Below the pieces are notes generated by a model. The model was not told the origin of the DNA. It saw only the letters and a list, made by a program, of their open reading frames with translations, and did not search any database. From NCBI RefSeq assembly GCF_017254835.1, contig NZ_JAFKCW010000001.1:930001-994000 (forward strand): a DNA stretch of 64,000 nt, given 5' to 3'. The translations under genes were made by a program, and so were the position numbers. Below, piece after piece: positions 45,575-54,885 of this stretch. Source of the DNA: Algoriphagus aestuariicola. GTDB lineage: Bacteria > Bacteroidota > Bacteroidia > Cytophagales > Cyclobacteriaceae. The stretch's first letter is position 1. The number at the start of each line of letters is the position of its first letter.

Positions 45575-47506
45575 ATGTTTCGATTGAATTTTAATTTGAA
45601 ATCCTTGACTCTGGGTGCCTTGGCATTCGGAATGAGCCTTTCTTTGCTAGCTCAGGAGTCACCCAAAGAGGAGGACTTTTTCAAGATCCTCAAAGTCCCA
45701 GCGCCGGAAGGCACCCTGCTTGAAGTAGGGGGATTGGCCATGATGCCAAACGGCAATTTGGCTGTTTCTACCCGCCGTGGCGACGTGTTTATCGTAGAAA
45801 ATCCTACCTCCCAGAGACCCTATTTCAACAAGTTTGCCTCAGGCCTTCATGAGATCTTGGGCTTGGCATACCATGAAGGTTCACTCTACATGGTGCAGCG
45901 GGGAGAGCTGACCAAGTTGACGGATCTGAACTCCGACGGTAAGGCAGATTGGTACGAGACGGTAGCCAGCTGGCCGCTATCCGCTCACTATCACGAGTAC
46001 AGCTTTGGCCCCAAAATCGCCTCTGACGGCAACTTCATCGTCACGACTAATGTGGCTTTTGGTGATCAGGAATGGTGGAGAGGCGAAAGCAAAGTGCCTT
46101 TCAGAGGCTGGACGCTCAAGATCCATCCGGACGGTACGATCGAGCCCTATGCCACGGGGATGAGATCTCCGGCAGGCCCAGGTATTCTTCACGGGGAAGT
46201 GTTTTACACTGAAAACCAAGGTGATTACATGGGGTCTGGCGGTCTTTGGCACCTGGAGAAAGGCGACTTCTCAGGCCACCCGGCGGGTCTCCGCTGGTCG
46301 GACTTGGAAAACTCACCAATAAAGATGACTCCTTCTGAATTTGACGCGGTGGTGGATCCGATGAAAATCAAGGGTGCAAATGGCAACTTTATCAAGCCCG
46401 AAAACGATGTCAACGCTCCCTTCATCACTTTGGCGGAAGCTGAAAAATCCCTGCCGGCCATCAAACTTCCGGCGGTTTGGTTGCCTCACGGCATCCACGG
46501 GATTTCCAACTCCGAGCCGATCATGATTCCTGAGAATTACTGGGGCCCCTTTGGTGGACAGATCCTGGTCGGAGACCAAGGACAAAGCAAGATCATGCGC
46601 ATCATGCTGGAAAAGGTAAATGGAGTGTATCAGGGGGCTTCGATTGACTTCAGGGCTGGGTTCCAGTCTGGAGTCTTGAGAATGGTTTTCGCAGAAGACC
46701 AGTCACTCTTTGTAGGTGAAACCAACAGGGGTTGGGGTTCTGCGGGCGATGCCAATGAAGGCTTGCAGCGTCTGGTGTGGAACCGCGAGGCTCCATTCGA
46801 GATGAGAACCGTAAAAGCAAAACCTGACGGATTCGAAATCGAATTTACCAAGCCGGTGGATAAAAAGTCTGCGGAGGATCTGACCTCTTACATGGTTTCC
46901 AGCTTTACCTACAAGTATTTTCCAGTCTATGGTAGCCCCCCTGTGAAGGCGATGGATCACGAAATCTTGGGCGTAGAAGTATCCGAGGACGGCCGAAAAG
47001 TAAGAATCGCGATCAACGATCCTCAGCAGTACCATATCCACAAAATCAGCCTTCCGGGCATCCGTGAAGCGGTTAACTCGCACGAGTTGGTTCACATGGA
47101 TGCTTACTACACATTGAACCAGATTCCTTCTGGAGACAAGATGGTTATCAAGCCTAAGCCTGCTCCGGTAGCGCCAGCACCAGCGAAGGCTACTGCGGCA
47201 ACTTCCAAACCAGCTGCAACCTCGCCTGCCAAACCTGTAGCCAATGCTGTTCCCAGCGAAGCTGAGATCAAAACTTTGTTGGCCAAAAACACCTGTACTG
47301 CCTGCCATCAGACAGACAAGAAGGTGGTTGGTCCACCGTTTGCAGAAATCGCTAAGCGCAACTATACGCCTGAAAAGATTGTGGACCTGATCTATAATCC
47401 CAAGCCGGAAAACTGGCCTGGCTATGCGACGCCTATGGCTCCCATGCCCCAGGTACTACGTGAGGAAGCTCTCAAGATCGCCAGATGGATCAATTCTTTG
47501 AAGTAA
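45575..47506 (+). CDS. Sugar-dehydrogenase-like propeller fused to cytochrome c
   Basis: 643 residues. A signal peptide (about 1-26) precedes a six-bladed beta-propeller related to sorbosone/glucose dehydrogenases (about 35-410), a beta module (about 415-520), a Pro/Ala-rich linker (about 525-560) and a cytochrome c domain with CTACH at 574-578 and Met ligands in TPMAPMPQ. Electrons from sugar or alcohol oxidation would pass to the heme. Whether PQQ is bound cannot be told. Pairs with the DUF1080 gene; a terminator follows. Confidence 0.85.
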   Translation: MFRLNFNLKSLTLGALAFGMSLSLLAQESPKEEDFFKILKVPAPEGTLLEVGGLAMMPNGNLAVSTRRGDVFIVENPTSQRPYFNKFASGLHEILGLAYHEGSLYMVQRGELTKLTDLNSDGKADWYETVASWPLSAHYHEYSFGPKIASDGNFIVTTNVAFGDQEWWRGESKVPFRGWTLKIHPDGTIEPYATGMRSPAGPGILHGEVFYTENQGDYMGSGGLWHLEKGDFSGHPAGLRWSDLENSPIKMTPSEFDAVVDPMKIKGANGNFIKPENDVNAPFITLAEAEKSLPAIKLPAVWLPHGIHGISNSEPIMIPENYWGPFGGQILVGDQGQSKIMRIMLEKVNGVYQGASIDFRAGFQSGVLRMVFAEDQSLFVGETNRGWGSAGDANEGLQRLVWNREAPFEMRTVKAKPDGFEIEFTKPVDKKSAEDLTSYMVSSFTYKYFPVYGSPPVKAMDHEILGVEVSEDGRKVRIAINDPQQYHIHKISLPGIREAVNSHELVHMDAYYTLNQIPSGDKMVIKPKPAPVAPAPAKATAATSKPAATSPAKPVANAVPSEAEIKTLLAKNTCTACHQTDKKVVGPPFAEIAKRNYTPEKIVDLIYNPKPENWPGYATPMAPMPQVLREEALKIARWINSLK

Positions 47507-47530
47507 GAATCTGGCTACATCACATCAAAA

Positions 47531-47559
47531 AACCGAAGTCTAGAGCTTCGGTTTTTTTG
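47531..47559 (+). terminator. Rho-independent terminator after the DUF1080/cytochrome pair
   Basis: AACCGAAG, a short loop and CTTCGGTT followed by TTTTT, 24 bp after the stop codon. Confidence 0.88.
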
Positions 47560-47757
47560 TGTTCTTTACTTGTGAAGAAAAGCATCGCAAAGAAGGACGT
47601 CACTGATTTCGCGCCTGCTCCCCACGTCCTTGTTGGCGAATTGAGTGGTGGTTTCTGTCAGTTAAGCTTCAATTCAAATCCAAGGCTTTAGTTTGGAAAA
47701 CATACTATCTTGAGCTTGAGATCTAACCCCCAAAAAAGCTCCACAGCTCGAACAAAA

Positions 47758-48984
47758 ATGAGATACATTTTGCCCACGATTGTCATTGCACAGTTTTTTT
47801 GTACATCACTTTGGTTTGCGGGCAACTCAATTATAGCTGACCTGGGAAAGGAATTGGAGCTGGATCAGGGTTTTTTGGCACATCTTACCAGCTCGATCCA
47901 GCTTGGGTTTATTGCAGGTACTTTGGTGTTTGCAGTGTTTACGATTGCCGACCGATTTTCGCCTTCATTGGTTTTTTTCCTCAGTGCAATCTTTGCGGGA
48001 CTTTTTAATCTTGGGATTACCCTAGACGGGATTGGCCCCGCCGAAATCCTGGCATTCAGATTTTTGACAGGTTTCTTTCTTGCAGGAATCTACCCTGTTG
48101 GAATGAAAATCGCTTCCGATTACTATCAAGCAGGCCTGGGAAAATCGCTTGGTTTTTTGGTTGGTGCATTGGTTATGGGAACTGCTTTTCCGCATCTTCT
48201 GAAATACCTTACCCTCGGCCTACCCTGGAAATTTGTAATGTATGGCACATCTGTTCTGTCGCTGATTGGTGGGATGGGCATTTGGTTTTTTGTGCCGGAC
48301 GGTCCCTTCCATAAATCCGGACAGGGCATTAAGCTCACTGCCTTTATGAGAGGGTTTAGAAACCGGGATTTTCGGGCATTCGCTTTCGGCTACTTCGGCC
48401 ATATGTGGGAGCTGTATGCCTTTTGGGCTTTTGTCCCGGTGATGCTATCAACCTACAACAGGTCCTATCCCGAGCTTGGGCTAAATGTTCCCCTGTATGC
48501 TTTTCTGATCATTGCCTCAGGCGCATTTGCCTGCATTTTAGGTGGGGTTCTTTCGCAGTATTTTGGGGCAAAGAAGATAGCTAGGTTGTCTCTGCTTATT
48601 TCCTGTATCTGCTGTTTGGTTTCGCCTATCTTCCTGTTATCCAGTTCGCCAGTGCTGTTTTTGACTTTTCTGTTTGTTTGGGGACTTTCTGTCATTGCCG
48701 ATTCTCCCTTGTTTTCAACATTGGTCGCAACGCATGCTCCTGCGGAATCTCGGGGTTCTTCCCTTACCATCGTGAATTGCATAGGATTTTCGATCACCAT
48801 TGTCAGCATTCAGGCGATCAATCTTCTGTCGTCACGCATGGGCTTCCAATACCTTTATCTCTTGCTGGCAATTGGGCCATTACTGGGATTGCTGGCGCTT
48901 TCGAGAAGTGGCGAGGCATCGCGCGGTCGATCGATCGCCAACCAATGGTCATCCGGACCGCTAGGGGATAATCTAGGAAAATAG
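47758..48984 (+). CDS. MFS transporter
   Basis: 408 residues from the ATG at 47758 (a TTG 48 bases earlier gives only a polar extension). Twelve membrane helices; RFLTGFFLAGIYPVGMKIASD is the typical TM4/TM5 stretch, and the loop after TM6 holds PDGPFHKSGQGIKLTAF. Substrate unknown. It is monocistronic, and 189 bp without features separate it from the convergent sigma factor gene. Confidence 0.85.
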   Translation: MRYILPTIVIAQFFCTSLWFAGNSIIADLGKELELDQGFLAHLTSSIQLGFIAGTLVFAVFTIADRFSPSLVFFLSAIFAGLFNLGITLDGIGPAEILAFRFLTGFFLAGIYPVGMKIASDYYQAGLGKSLGFLVGALVMGTAFPHLLKYLTLGLPWKFVMYGTSVLSLIGGMGIWFFVPDGPFHKSGQGIKLTAFMRGFRNRDFRAFAFGYFGHMWELYAFWAFVPVMLSTYNRSYPELGLNVPLYAFLIIASGAFACILGGVLSQYFGAKKIARLSLLISCICCLVSPIFLLSSSPVLFLTFLFVWGLSVIADSPLFSTLVATHAPAESRGSSLTIVNCIGFSITIVSIQAINLLSSRMGFQYLYLLLAIGPLLGLLALSRSGEASRGRSIANQWSSGPLGDNLGK

Positions 48985-49173
48985 GGCCATGGGGGTCAAA
49001 AATGGAAGAAATTTTGGATCCTCGGGCTTAAATTCCCAAAGCCTTGTGAAACCAACCACCAAAGAAAATTCCACCTAAAAGCGAAAAGCTCGCAGGGGGA
49101 ATTTTGATACTTGGACTGGTTTTGGGCTATTGTTGCACAAGCTGAAAAAATGCAGTGTTAAGTTGTATTGAGC

Positions 49174-49704
49174 TCAAAGCAGCTGCTCTCTCAGCATCAG
49201 TTTGGCTTTAATCAGGTGGTTTTTAACGGTGTTTTTTGAAATCATCAGCTTCTCGGCTATTTCCTGGTAAGAAAGGTTTTGGAAGTAGGAGAGTTCGATT
49301 ACCTTTTTGCGCTGAACCGAAAGCCCTTCCAGTGCATACTCCAGGTTGGTGAAGATCTCCTCCTCCTCAGCGGCGGTCATCGAGTCGCCGGATTCAATCC
49401 GATTTTTGTAATAATCCTCGATGCGTTCCCTGTCTTTTTTGAGTTTTTTGAAGTAGTCGATCACTTCATTCTTCGCAATGGTGAACACGTAGGCGTTGAT
49501 GCCGTCATCCGTGCAAAGCTTCTCCCTTCTGCGAATGATCTTCATGATCACTTCATGGAAAATGCTTTCTGAGTCGTTGGTATCCTTGACCATGGATACA
49601 ATAAATCGCATGACAGGCGCTTTGTAGAAGGTATAGACCGCCTCGATGGCGTGCTTTTCTCCGTTCCTGAATGCTTCAAAAATTGATCGATCAAGTGGGT
49701 TCAT
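49174..49704 (-). CDS. RNA polymerase sigma factor, ECF-like sigma-70
   Basis: 176 residues from the ATG at 49704; the longer frame to 49770 adds an unrelated tail. Region 2 spans about 22-90 (AVYTFYKAPVMRFIVSMVKD, AYVFTIAKNEVIDYFKK) and region 4 about 118-172 (ELSYFQNLSYQEIAEKLMIS KNTVKNHL in two halves). No anti-sigma gene adjoins. It might drive a regulon elsewhere; the nearest TonB receptor with an STN domain is at 8162, far away. Confidence 0.88.
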   Translation of the reverse strand: MNPLDRSIFEAFRNGEKHAIEAVYTFYKAPVMRFIVSMVKDTNDSESIFHEVIMKIIRRREKLCTDDGINAYVFTIAKNEVIDYFKKLKKDRERIEDYYKNRIESGDSMTAAEEEEIFTNLEYALEGLSVQRKKVIELSYFQNLSYQEIAEKLMISKNTVKNHLIKAKLMLREQLL

Positions 49705-50022
49705 TTTTATTGTGTTTTTCTTTCGGGTGAAATTTTCAAAAAAATAAACACAAGTTCTTACGCATATCACGCATATTAGACCTCAATTTGCGAAAAGTTT
49801 GTCGGCCCAAGATTACTGGTATATGTCTTAAAAATCAGAAGGTTGGCGTCGTTTTACCAAGAAGTTATCATTCTGGGAATTTTTGGATGGTTTTGTTGGT
49901 GAATTAGCAAGGATAGACCGAAATGTTAACGGGATGTTGTCTTCTGCGACCTCTTGGCAAAAAGTAGAAATCATGGTTCGGGCACCGGCCAGTCGACGTC
50001 ACCTCTAGGTGTTTTCAGAAGA
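49705..50022. other. Intergenic region, no gene seen
   Basis: About 370 bases between the sigma factor start and the 738-residue protein gene hold no reliable reading frame. The promoter for the sigma factor should be here, but no clean TAnnTTTG element was recognised. The terminator of the upstream gene lies at the far end. Confidence 0.5.
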
Positions 50023-50060
50023 AAAAAAAGGAAGACAAGAAACCCGTCTCCCTTTTTCGA
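50023..50060 (-). terminator. Probable terminator of the propeller/barrel operon
   Basis: Read on the minus strand: GGGAGAC, loop, GTCTTCC and a run of T (plus-strand A tract 50023-50030). The stem has one mismatch. It lies 18 bp past the stop of the 738-residue protein gene. Confidence 0.65.
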
Positions 50061-50077
50061 TAGTTAATCCGCCATAG

Positions 50078-52294
50078 TTATTGGATGACTTCCAAGTATC
50101 TGCCCATCCAGTAGGGAAGAAGCCAGATATCGCCTGGACTATATTCGACCCGTCCATCATTGCCGCCATCTAGGGCAAAGCGGTTGGCATTGTGTCTTGC
50201 GATGCGTGCCTCGCTAGGCGGAAGCACCTCCTTGGTCGTCTGGTTTCGAAAGTTCGGCTCCATCAATTCTATGTCTTTTCTGTGGCTGTTTTTGACATTC
50301 CAACTGATCAGGTCGATAGGATGTCTTTCGAGAAACCAGATCGCTTCCTCCAAGTCAAAGTTTTCGGGCTGAACTAACGCAGTCATGATATTCCAAAGCC
50401 CTTCCTTTTCCGGACGTTCTGCTTCCCAATGATCTACGATGCTTTCCTTGTACTTTGCTTTGAGCTTTTCATCAAAGGCATAGCGGTACAAGCCCCAATA
50501 CCCGACGTAATACATTTCATCGTCTGAATGGTTCCAGCCGTCTGATAGCATTTTGCTCCAGTCATCGCTGCCCTCGCCGGATCTGCCGATGCCAGCCATC
50601 GGACGCATCATGTTTTCTAGATAGCCGTACTTGTCCATCAGCTCAAAAGCCTTGTCCTTGTACATTTGTTTGCCGGTAAAATAGTAAGCGGTCTGAAGCA
50701 TACCGGTGATGTTGGAGGAATTGAGTTTGCGGTCGCCTACGCTTGTGGGGAAGCTGTTGACGTAGTCCGGGTTCCACTTACCCCAGAGTGTTGGCTTGCC
50801 GTCGTAGTCGATGAGGTACATGTCGTTTTTCACGATGTGGGTCATGAGCGCGTCAAGAAGCTCTATAGATTTGGCTTTGACCCAGGGGTCATCGACTACC
50901 TCAGCAAGTACTCCGAAAACAAATACGTGTCCGATGGCCTCATCCGATGAAGTGGTAGCCTTCCAATCCCACTCCGGGTCAGAGGCATGCTGCCATCTCT
51001 CCGGATCAGAAAGCTGCTCGATATAGCCTCTGCGCTCAAAGGATCTGGAGGGAAAGCCCTCGACTGGATTGATGGTGAACAAGCGCTCCATTGCCAAGAG
51101 GGACTCTTTGCAGTTCTGCAGGGCTTCAGGAGATTTGGTGACCGCATAGCGGAAAGCTTCTCCGGCAAGGTACATCGTGGTCCAAAGACCGTCGTTGTCG
51201 GAATCGGTCAGTCGGGCGGTGCCAAGATTCCCCGGCTCCAGGAGGTCTATGGAGGAGTTGAAGCCATGGCGGATATGGCGCTCCCGCATCTGTCTGTCGA
51301 GGATGGCAGCTTTTTGTTCCAGAGTCATTTCCTCAAATACGATAGTTCCAAGGCCATTTTCGGTCAGCACGTGGGTCTTGTTGTCTTGGACGATGAGGTC
51401 TTTTACCTGCTCGCCGGGCATCCATCGCTTGCCGTGGTAGTAGCTGAAATGACCGCCCGCATCCATTTTGAAAGCCCCCATGCTGGAGCCAAACCAGATG
51501 TCGTCGCCATTGCTCTGCACCGTGGTGATCTCCGTCCACGGGAGTTTTTGGTTTATTTCGCTTTGTTTTTTAGCCTTGACGTCGTAGGTAAAGTAGCCGT
51601 TTTTCGTGCCTACGACCAATTGGTTTTTGGCAGGGTGAAAAGCCAAGGCAGTCATCCTCTCCGCGCTCAGGGCTTTGTTGACCGTTTTTCCGCCAGGAGA
51701 AAAGGAGTAGATCTCTTTCTCGGTCAGGATCCAAAACAGGTTTTCGCCAGCGTCAAAGACAATGTCCAAGACTGTGAAGCCCGCAGGCAGCTCAAAGGCG
51801 TGGGGTGCTTGGTCTTTTTGGAGAAGCTGCAGTTTGTTTTTTGCGGCAGCCAAGAAGACGAAGTCTTTTCCACCGACAAAGGCAGTAGGAGCTACGAGAC
51901 TATGCTGAAAGTAGACTGACCCAGCCCAAGCATTGCTGAACACAGCCTTGTCGTCCAGATAAACCAGTTGGTCTTGGTAGCGATCTATCGCCAGGACCTT
52001 TTTGTCCTTCATGGGAAGGTAGGTTTTGTCCGGGACAAGTTTGCCATCCAGCTGGAAATACCCCCCATAGGGCATCAGAAGTTGGTTTGCCTCCAAGACT
52101 TGCACTACTCCGTTGCGGTCAGCGGCGAGGCTATACTGGTGGGCAGTGCTGAGACTTGCGTTATTCTTGACCGCATAGTCCTGCAAAAACACCCGGTCTT
52201 TGTGAACCTCTTTTGTGGCTGCATTCTGTGCCGAGGTCTGCATCCCAACTTGGGTAGCCAGAGCCAAGGCCAGCATCAGTGGTTTTTTCTTCAT
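50078..52294 (-). CDS. Secreted two-domain protein: propeller-like N-terminus and alpha/alpha-barrel-like C-terminus, function unknown
   Basis: 738 residues with a signal peptide (MKKKPLMLALALATQVGMQTSA). The first half (about 30-330) has repeated blades (NGVVQVLEANQLLMPYGGYF, LVVGTKNGYFTYDV, DIWFGSSMGAFKMDAGG) like the ligand-binding propellers of hybrid sensor proteins. The second half (about 350-738) is rich in helices and aromatic residues (TDSDNDGLWTTMYLAGEAFR, SSDEAIGHVFVFGVLAEVV, YYVGYWGLYRYAFDE), fitting an (alpha/alpha) toroid. I know no named family for the whole. It is last in an operon with two sialidase-fold genes, one base after the previous stop, so it is probably a glycan-acting enzyme. 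Confidence 0.7.
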   Translation of the reverse strand: MKKKPLMLALALATQVGMQTSAQNAATKEVHKDRVFLQDYAVKNNASLSTAHQYSLAADRNGVVQVLEANQLLMPYGGYFQLDGKLVPDKTYLPMKDKKVLAIDRYQDQLVYLDDKAVFSNAWAGSVYFQHSLVAPTAFVGGKDFVFLAAAKNKLQLLQKDQAPHAFELPAGFTVLDIVFDAGENLFWILTEKEIYSFSPGGKTVNKALSAERMTALAFHPAKNQLVVGTKNGYFTYDVKAKKQSEINQKLPWTEITTVQSNGDDIWFGSSMGAFKMDAGGHFSYYHGKRWMPGEQVKDLIVQDNKTHVLTENGLGTIVFEEMTLEQKAAILDRQMRERHIRHGFNSSIDLLEPGNLGTARLTDSDNDGLWTTMYLAGEAFRYAVTKSPEALQNCKESLLAMERLFTINPVEGFPSRSFERRGYIEQLSDPERWQHASDPEWDWKATTSSDEAIGHVFVFGVLAEVVDDPWVKAKSIELLDALMTHIVKNDMYLIDYDGKPTLWGKWNPDYVNSFPTSVGDRKLNSSNITGMLQTAYYFTGKQMYKDKAFELMDKYGYLENMMRPMAGIGRSGEGSDDWSKMLSDGWNHSDDEMYYVGYWGLYRYAFDEKLKAKYKESIVDHWEAERPEKEGLWNIMTALVQPENFDLEEAIWFLERHPIDLISWNVKNSHRKDIELMEPNFRNQTTKEVLPPSEARIARHNANRFALDGGNDGRVEYSPGDIWLLPYWMGRYLEVIQ

Positions 52295-52295
52295 C

Positions 52296-53489
52296 TTACT
52301 TTAGTGATTCGGGATTGATACGCTTATATACAATGGTTTTGCCTCCAGGCTTATGGCTGGAGTAGGTGATGTGGATCGTCCCAGACACGTCCTGAATGAG
52401 GGACGGGTAGGAGAAGCCTCCATTTTTGGTTGTGTCATTCTCCAAGTAGAGGGGCTGACTGGACCAAGTTTCCCCTTCGTCGGAGGATATCCAGAGGGCA
52501 AGTTGGTAGCGCCCATCGGGAATGTCATTGCCCACAAGTATCCACCTGCCATCCGCAAGCCGAAGCAGTTCCACGCTTGCGGTGTTGGGCAGGGAGGTTT
52601 TGGTAGCGGGTGTCCAGCTTAGTCCTTGGTCTTTGGAAATACTCTTTTGGATAAAGTTGGGGCCGTCACCCGAGTCCCGGAGCATGGCTACGATTTCGCC
52701 GTTTTTGCGCTGGGCCAAAGCTGGCTGGATAGGGCCTCTGCCAACCAGTGGCAGACTGGGCTTCCAGGTCTCCCCATGGTCTTCCGAGATTGCCATGAGC
52801 GAAAGGTTGAATCCGTCGGAGTAGAGCGGCAAGATGATTTTTTCTCCCATCACCAAAGGCTTGATTCGCGTCATCCATCCAATGCTGCGGTATTTGGGAT
52901 TTTTGGAGGCCTCGACCGTGAGTTTGTCGTAGTCGGGCGCATAGGCTGACCATCCGTGGTGGCTGTCGGGAAGTTGTTTCAGTTTTGTCTCCACTTCTTT
53001 TGCAAATTCCTCACCGGGCTTAAGAAGAATATTGTCCTGCCAGTTCCAGATAGGTGCTCCGGCTTGGTCGTAGTTGTTGCTTTTGCGGGTTCTCAGGATG
53101 GACTGTTCCCATTGGTTGCCCAATACGGCGATCCAAGCGAGGGTCAGTTCGTTTTTGGAATTGAGAAATAGTACCGGGTTGCAGTCGGGGATTCCCGGCG
53201 TATCGGCCATTGGGAAAGGAGCGGACCAGGTGGAAGCGCCTTTGCTTTTACGCGCGCCCAAAATCCGTACATCATCCGCTGTCCGTTCTCCCGACCCTTG
53301 GAACCAAGCTGCAAGAAGGTCTCCATTTGGTAAGGCTACAATGCTGCTGCCGTGGGCATGCTCAGCCTGGGGGGTGAAAATTTGCTGGCTGACCTCTGTC
53401 TGGACGACTGTTTGTGCCGCGAGTTCCCCAATTGCTACCATGAGAAAAAGGATTGGTAAGCATCGGGTTATTGTGCGCTTGAACTGCAT
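52296..53489 (-). CDS. Sialidase-fold (BNR repeat) secreted protein
   Basis: 397 residues from the ATG at 53489, which begins the signal peptide (MQFKRTITRCLPILFLMVAI); the frame is open to 53510 but only adds a polar tail. Asp-box-like repeats are visible: SEDHGETWK, SKDQGLSWT, SSDEGETWS. The domain is a six-bladed propeller of the sialidase/neuraminidase type. The usual RIP arginine motif near the N-terminus is not visible, so it may act on another glycan. It sits between a second sialidase-fold gene and the propeller/barrel gene. Confidence 0.8.
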   Translation of the reverse strand: MQFKRTITRCLPILFLMVAIGELAAQTVVQTEVSQQIFTPQAEHAHGSSIVALPNGDLLAAWFQGSGERTADDVRILGARKSKGASTWSAPFPMADTPGIPDCNPVLFLNSKNELTLAWIAVLGNQWEQSILRTRKSNNYDQAGAPIWNWQDNILLKPGEEFAKEVETKLKQLPDSHHGWSAYAPDYDKLTVEASKNPKYRSIGWMTRIKPLVMGEKIILPLYSDGFNLSLMAISEDHGETWKPSLPLVGRGPIQPALAQRKNGEIVAMLRDSGDGPNFIQKSISKDQGLSWTPATKTSLPNTASVELLRLADGRWILVGNDIPDGRYQLALWISSDEGETWSSQPLYLENDTTKNGGFSYPSLIQDVSGTIHITYSSHKPGGKTIVYKRINPESLK

Positions 53490-53617
53490 CTTTTGATTTT
53501 TTTGAGACAAATCCGCCTAGCCCCCTTTGATTCCGTGAGCATGCGGGAGGGGAGTGCGGTACTACAATGTTGAATGTTGTTTCTTTACTTTTCAGCCAGC
53601 GGTATCCGCAGCTGAGA

Positions 53618-54724
53618 CTACAGTCCTTCGACCTTGAATTTCCAGAAGGCGACTTTCTGTCGGTTCCAGGTGTAGGTCATGATCAGATTTTCACCATCGA
53701 AAATGATGCTGGGGTAGGAAAACTCGGTCTCGGGATCTTCGCCTTTTTCAATGGTCTGGTCAATGGCCCAGGTTTTTCCGTTATCCAGGGAGATGGCGAG
53801 GTTGATCGGGTTTCGGTCACCCCAGTTTTCACCAACGGGGTTGTAGATAAGGGCGATTTTTTCTCCTCCAAGATGAGCGACATCAATCCCGCTGTTGTTG
53901 TTTGGCAGGTCGGTCAGGTAAATGGGTGACCAGGTTTTCCCATAGTCTTTGGAGTCGGTGCGGGCGATTTTTCCACCGGACGTTCTGAGTAGGGCGTGGA
54001 CATTGCCAGGAGAGGATTCCCAAACCGTAGGCTGTATGACGCCTTCTTCGGGAATGAGTGTTCTGTCCAGTTCGATGAAGGGTGTGGCTTCCCAGGTTTT
54101 TCCGCCATCAGTACTTCTGTCCATAAAGGCATTCCAGACTTTGTTTTTCTCGTTGGAAGCTGGAGCTAGCCAAGTACCGTCCGACAATACGATATTATGA
54201 TTTCTAACAGGGCCTCTTCCGCCTTTGTCACCGGGTACCAGTTCCACGGGTGTGGTCCAGGTTTTTCCCTTGTCTTCGGAGGTTTGCACCCAGGTTTCCC
54301 AATCGTCGATTTCCTTCCCGACTTTGAAATACAGGTAAATCTTTTCGTCGGGAGCGTTGAAAAGCACCGGATTCCAATGCGGGTCGTTTCGGATCTTGGC
54401 TACTTTCCGGGGAACTTCCCAGTTGTTTCCATCGCCTTTTGCCATCCAGATGCTCACATCGTCGTGCTTTTCGTGTGTGCCTCCAAACCATGCCACTAGG
54501 TATTCTCCGGGATTTGCCTCTATAATCGTGGAGGCATGTCCTTGGGCAAATTCCGGATGGCTGTCAAAGATCTTGCTCGAGCTGACCTGGGTCAAGCTCA
54601 GGGAATCAGAGGCCACAGCATCGGATTCTTCGGAGCTGCTGGAGCCAGCACAGCAGACAAAAAGTAAAGAGCTCGCAAGGGCGCAGCAGACTACGGACAG
54701 CAGGCGAAATGGAAAAGGTGTCAT
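53618..54724 (-). CDS. Sialidase-fold (BNR repeat) lipoprotein
   Basis: 368 residues. A lipoprotein signal (LASSLLFVCCAGSS; lipid Cys24 or Cys25) and then a propeller with Asp boxes SEDKGKTWT, STDGGKTWE, SKDYGKTWS, SLDNGKTWA. It begins with GHASTIIEANPGEYLVAWFGG, typical of the BNR_2 group. This is the first gene of the three-gene operon and starts 162 bp from the divergent FucP-like gene, so both arms likely share control. The substrate is not known to be sialic acid. Confidence 0.82.
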   Translation of the reverse strand: MTPFPFRLLSVVCCALASSLLFVCCAGSSSSEESDAVASDSLSLTQVSSSKIFDSHPEFAQGHASTIIEANPGEYLVAWFGGTHEKHDDVSIWMAKGDGNNWEVPRKVAKIRNDPHWNPVLFNAPDEKIYLYFKVGKEIDDWETWVQTSEDKGKTWTTPVELVPGDKGGRGPVRNHNIVLSDGTWLAPASNEKNKVWNAFMDRSTDGGKTWEATPFIELDRTLIPEEGVIQPTVWESSPGNVHALLRTSGGKIARTDSKDYGKTWSPIYLTDLPNNNSGIDVAHLGGEKIALIYNPVGENWGDRNPINLAISLDNGKTWAIDQTIEKGEDPETEFSYPSIIFDGENLIMTYTWNRQKVAFWKFKVEGL

Positions 54725-54885
54725 TCGTTTCTTTATTTTGGATTAAATACTAGATGAGCTTCAATTAGGACTAATCCGCCCACATAAAAATGGGTTTTTG
54801 CCAAAAAATATTTCCCCTTGCAGTATGAATAATTAATAGAAACGAGTCATTATTGGAGGTCTAAAAAATCGCCCGTCCCCCACCC
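54725..54885. promoter_or_regulatory. Divergent control region of the sialidase-fold operon and the sugar transporter
   Basis: 161 bp between opposite start codons. It holds an inverted repeat of GGATTA (54740-54745) and TAATCC (54772-54777) and a small CCCA/TGGG hairpin. The XylR/AraC-type regulator encoded two genes away is a good candidate to bind here. The assignment rests on position and on the repeat. Confidence 0.45.

Noticed and set aside
50987-51919. A 310-codon plus-strand frame opposite the 738-residue protein
   Set aside because: It lies entirely antisense to a gene with a signal peptide and consistent domain content, and its translation has no recognisable motif.
52296-54724. 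Calling the BNR proteins true sialidases with a nan cluster
   Set aside because: The RIP arginine motif was not visible and no sialic acid lyase, kinase or epimerase gene is nearby; only the fold can be supported.
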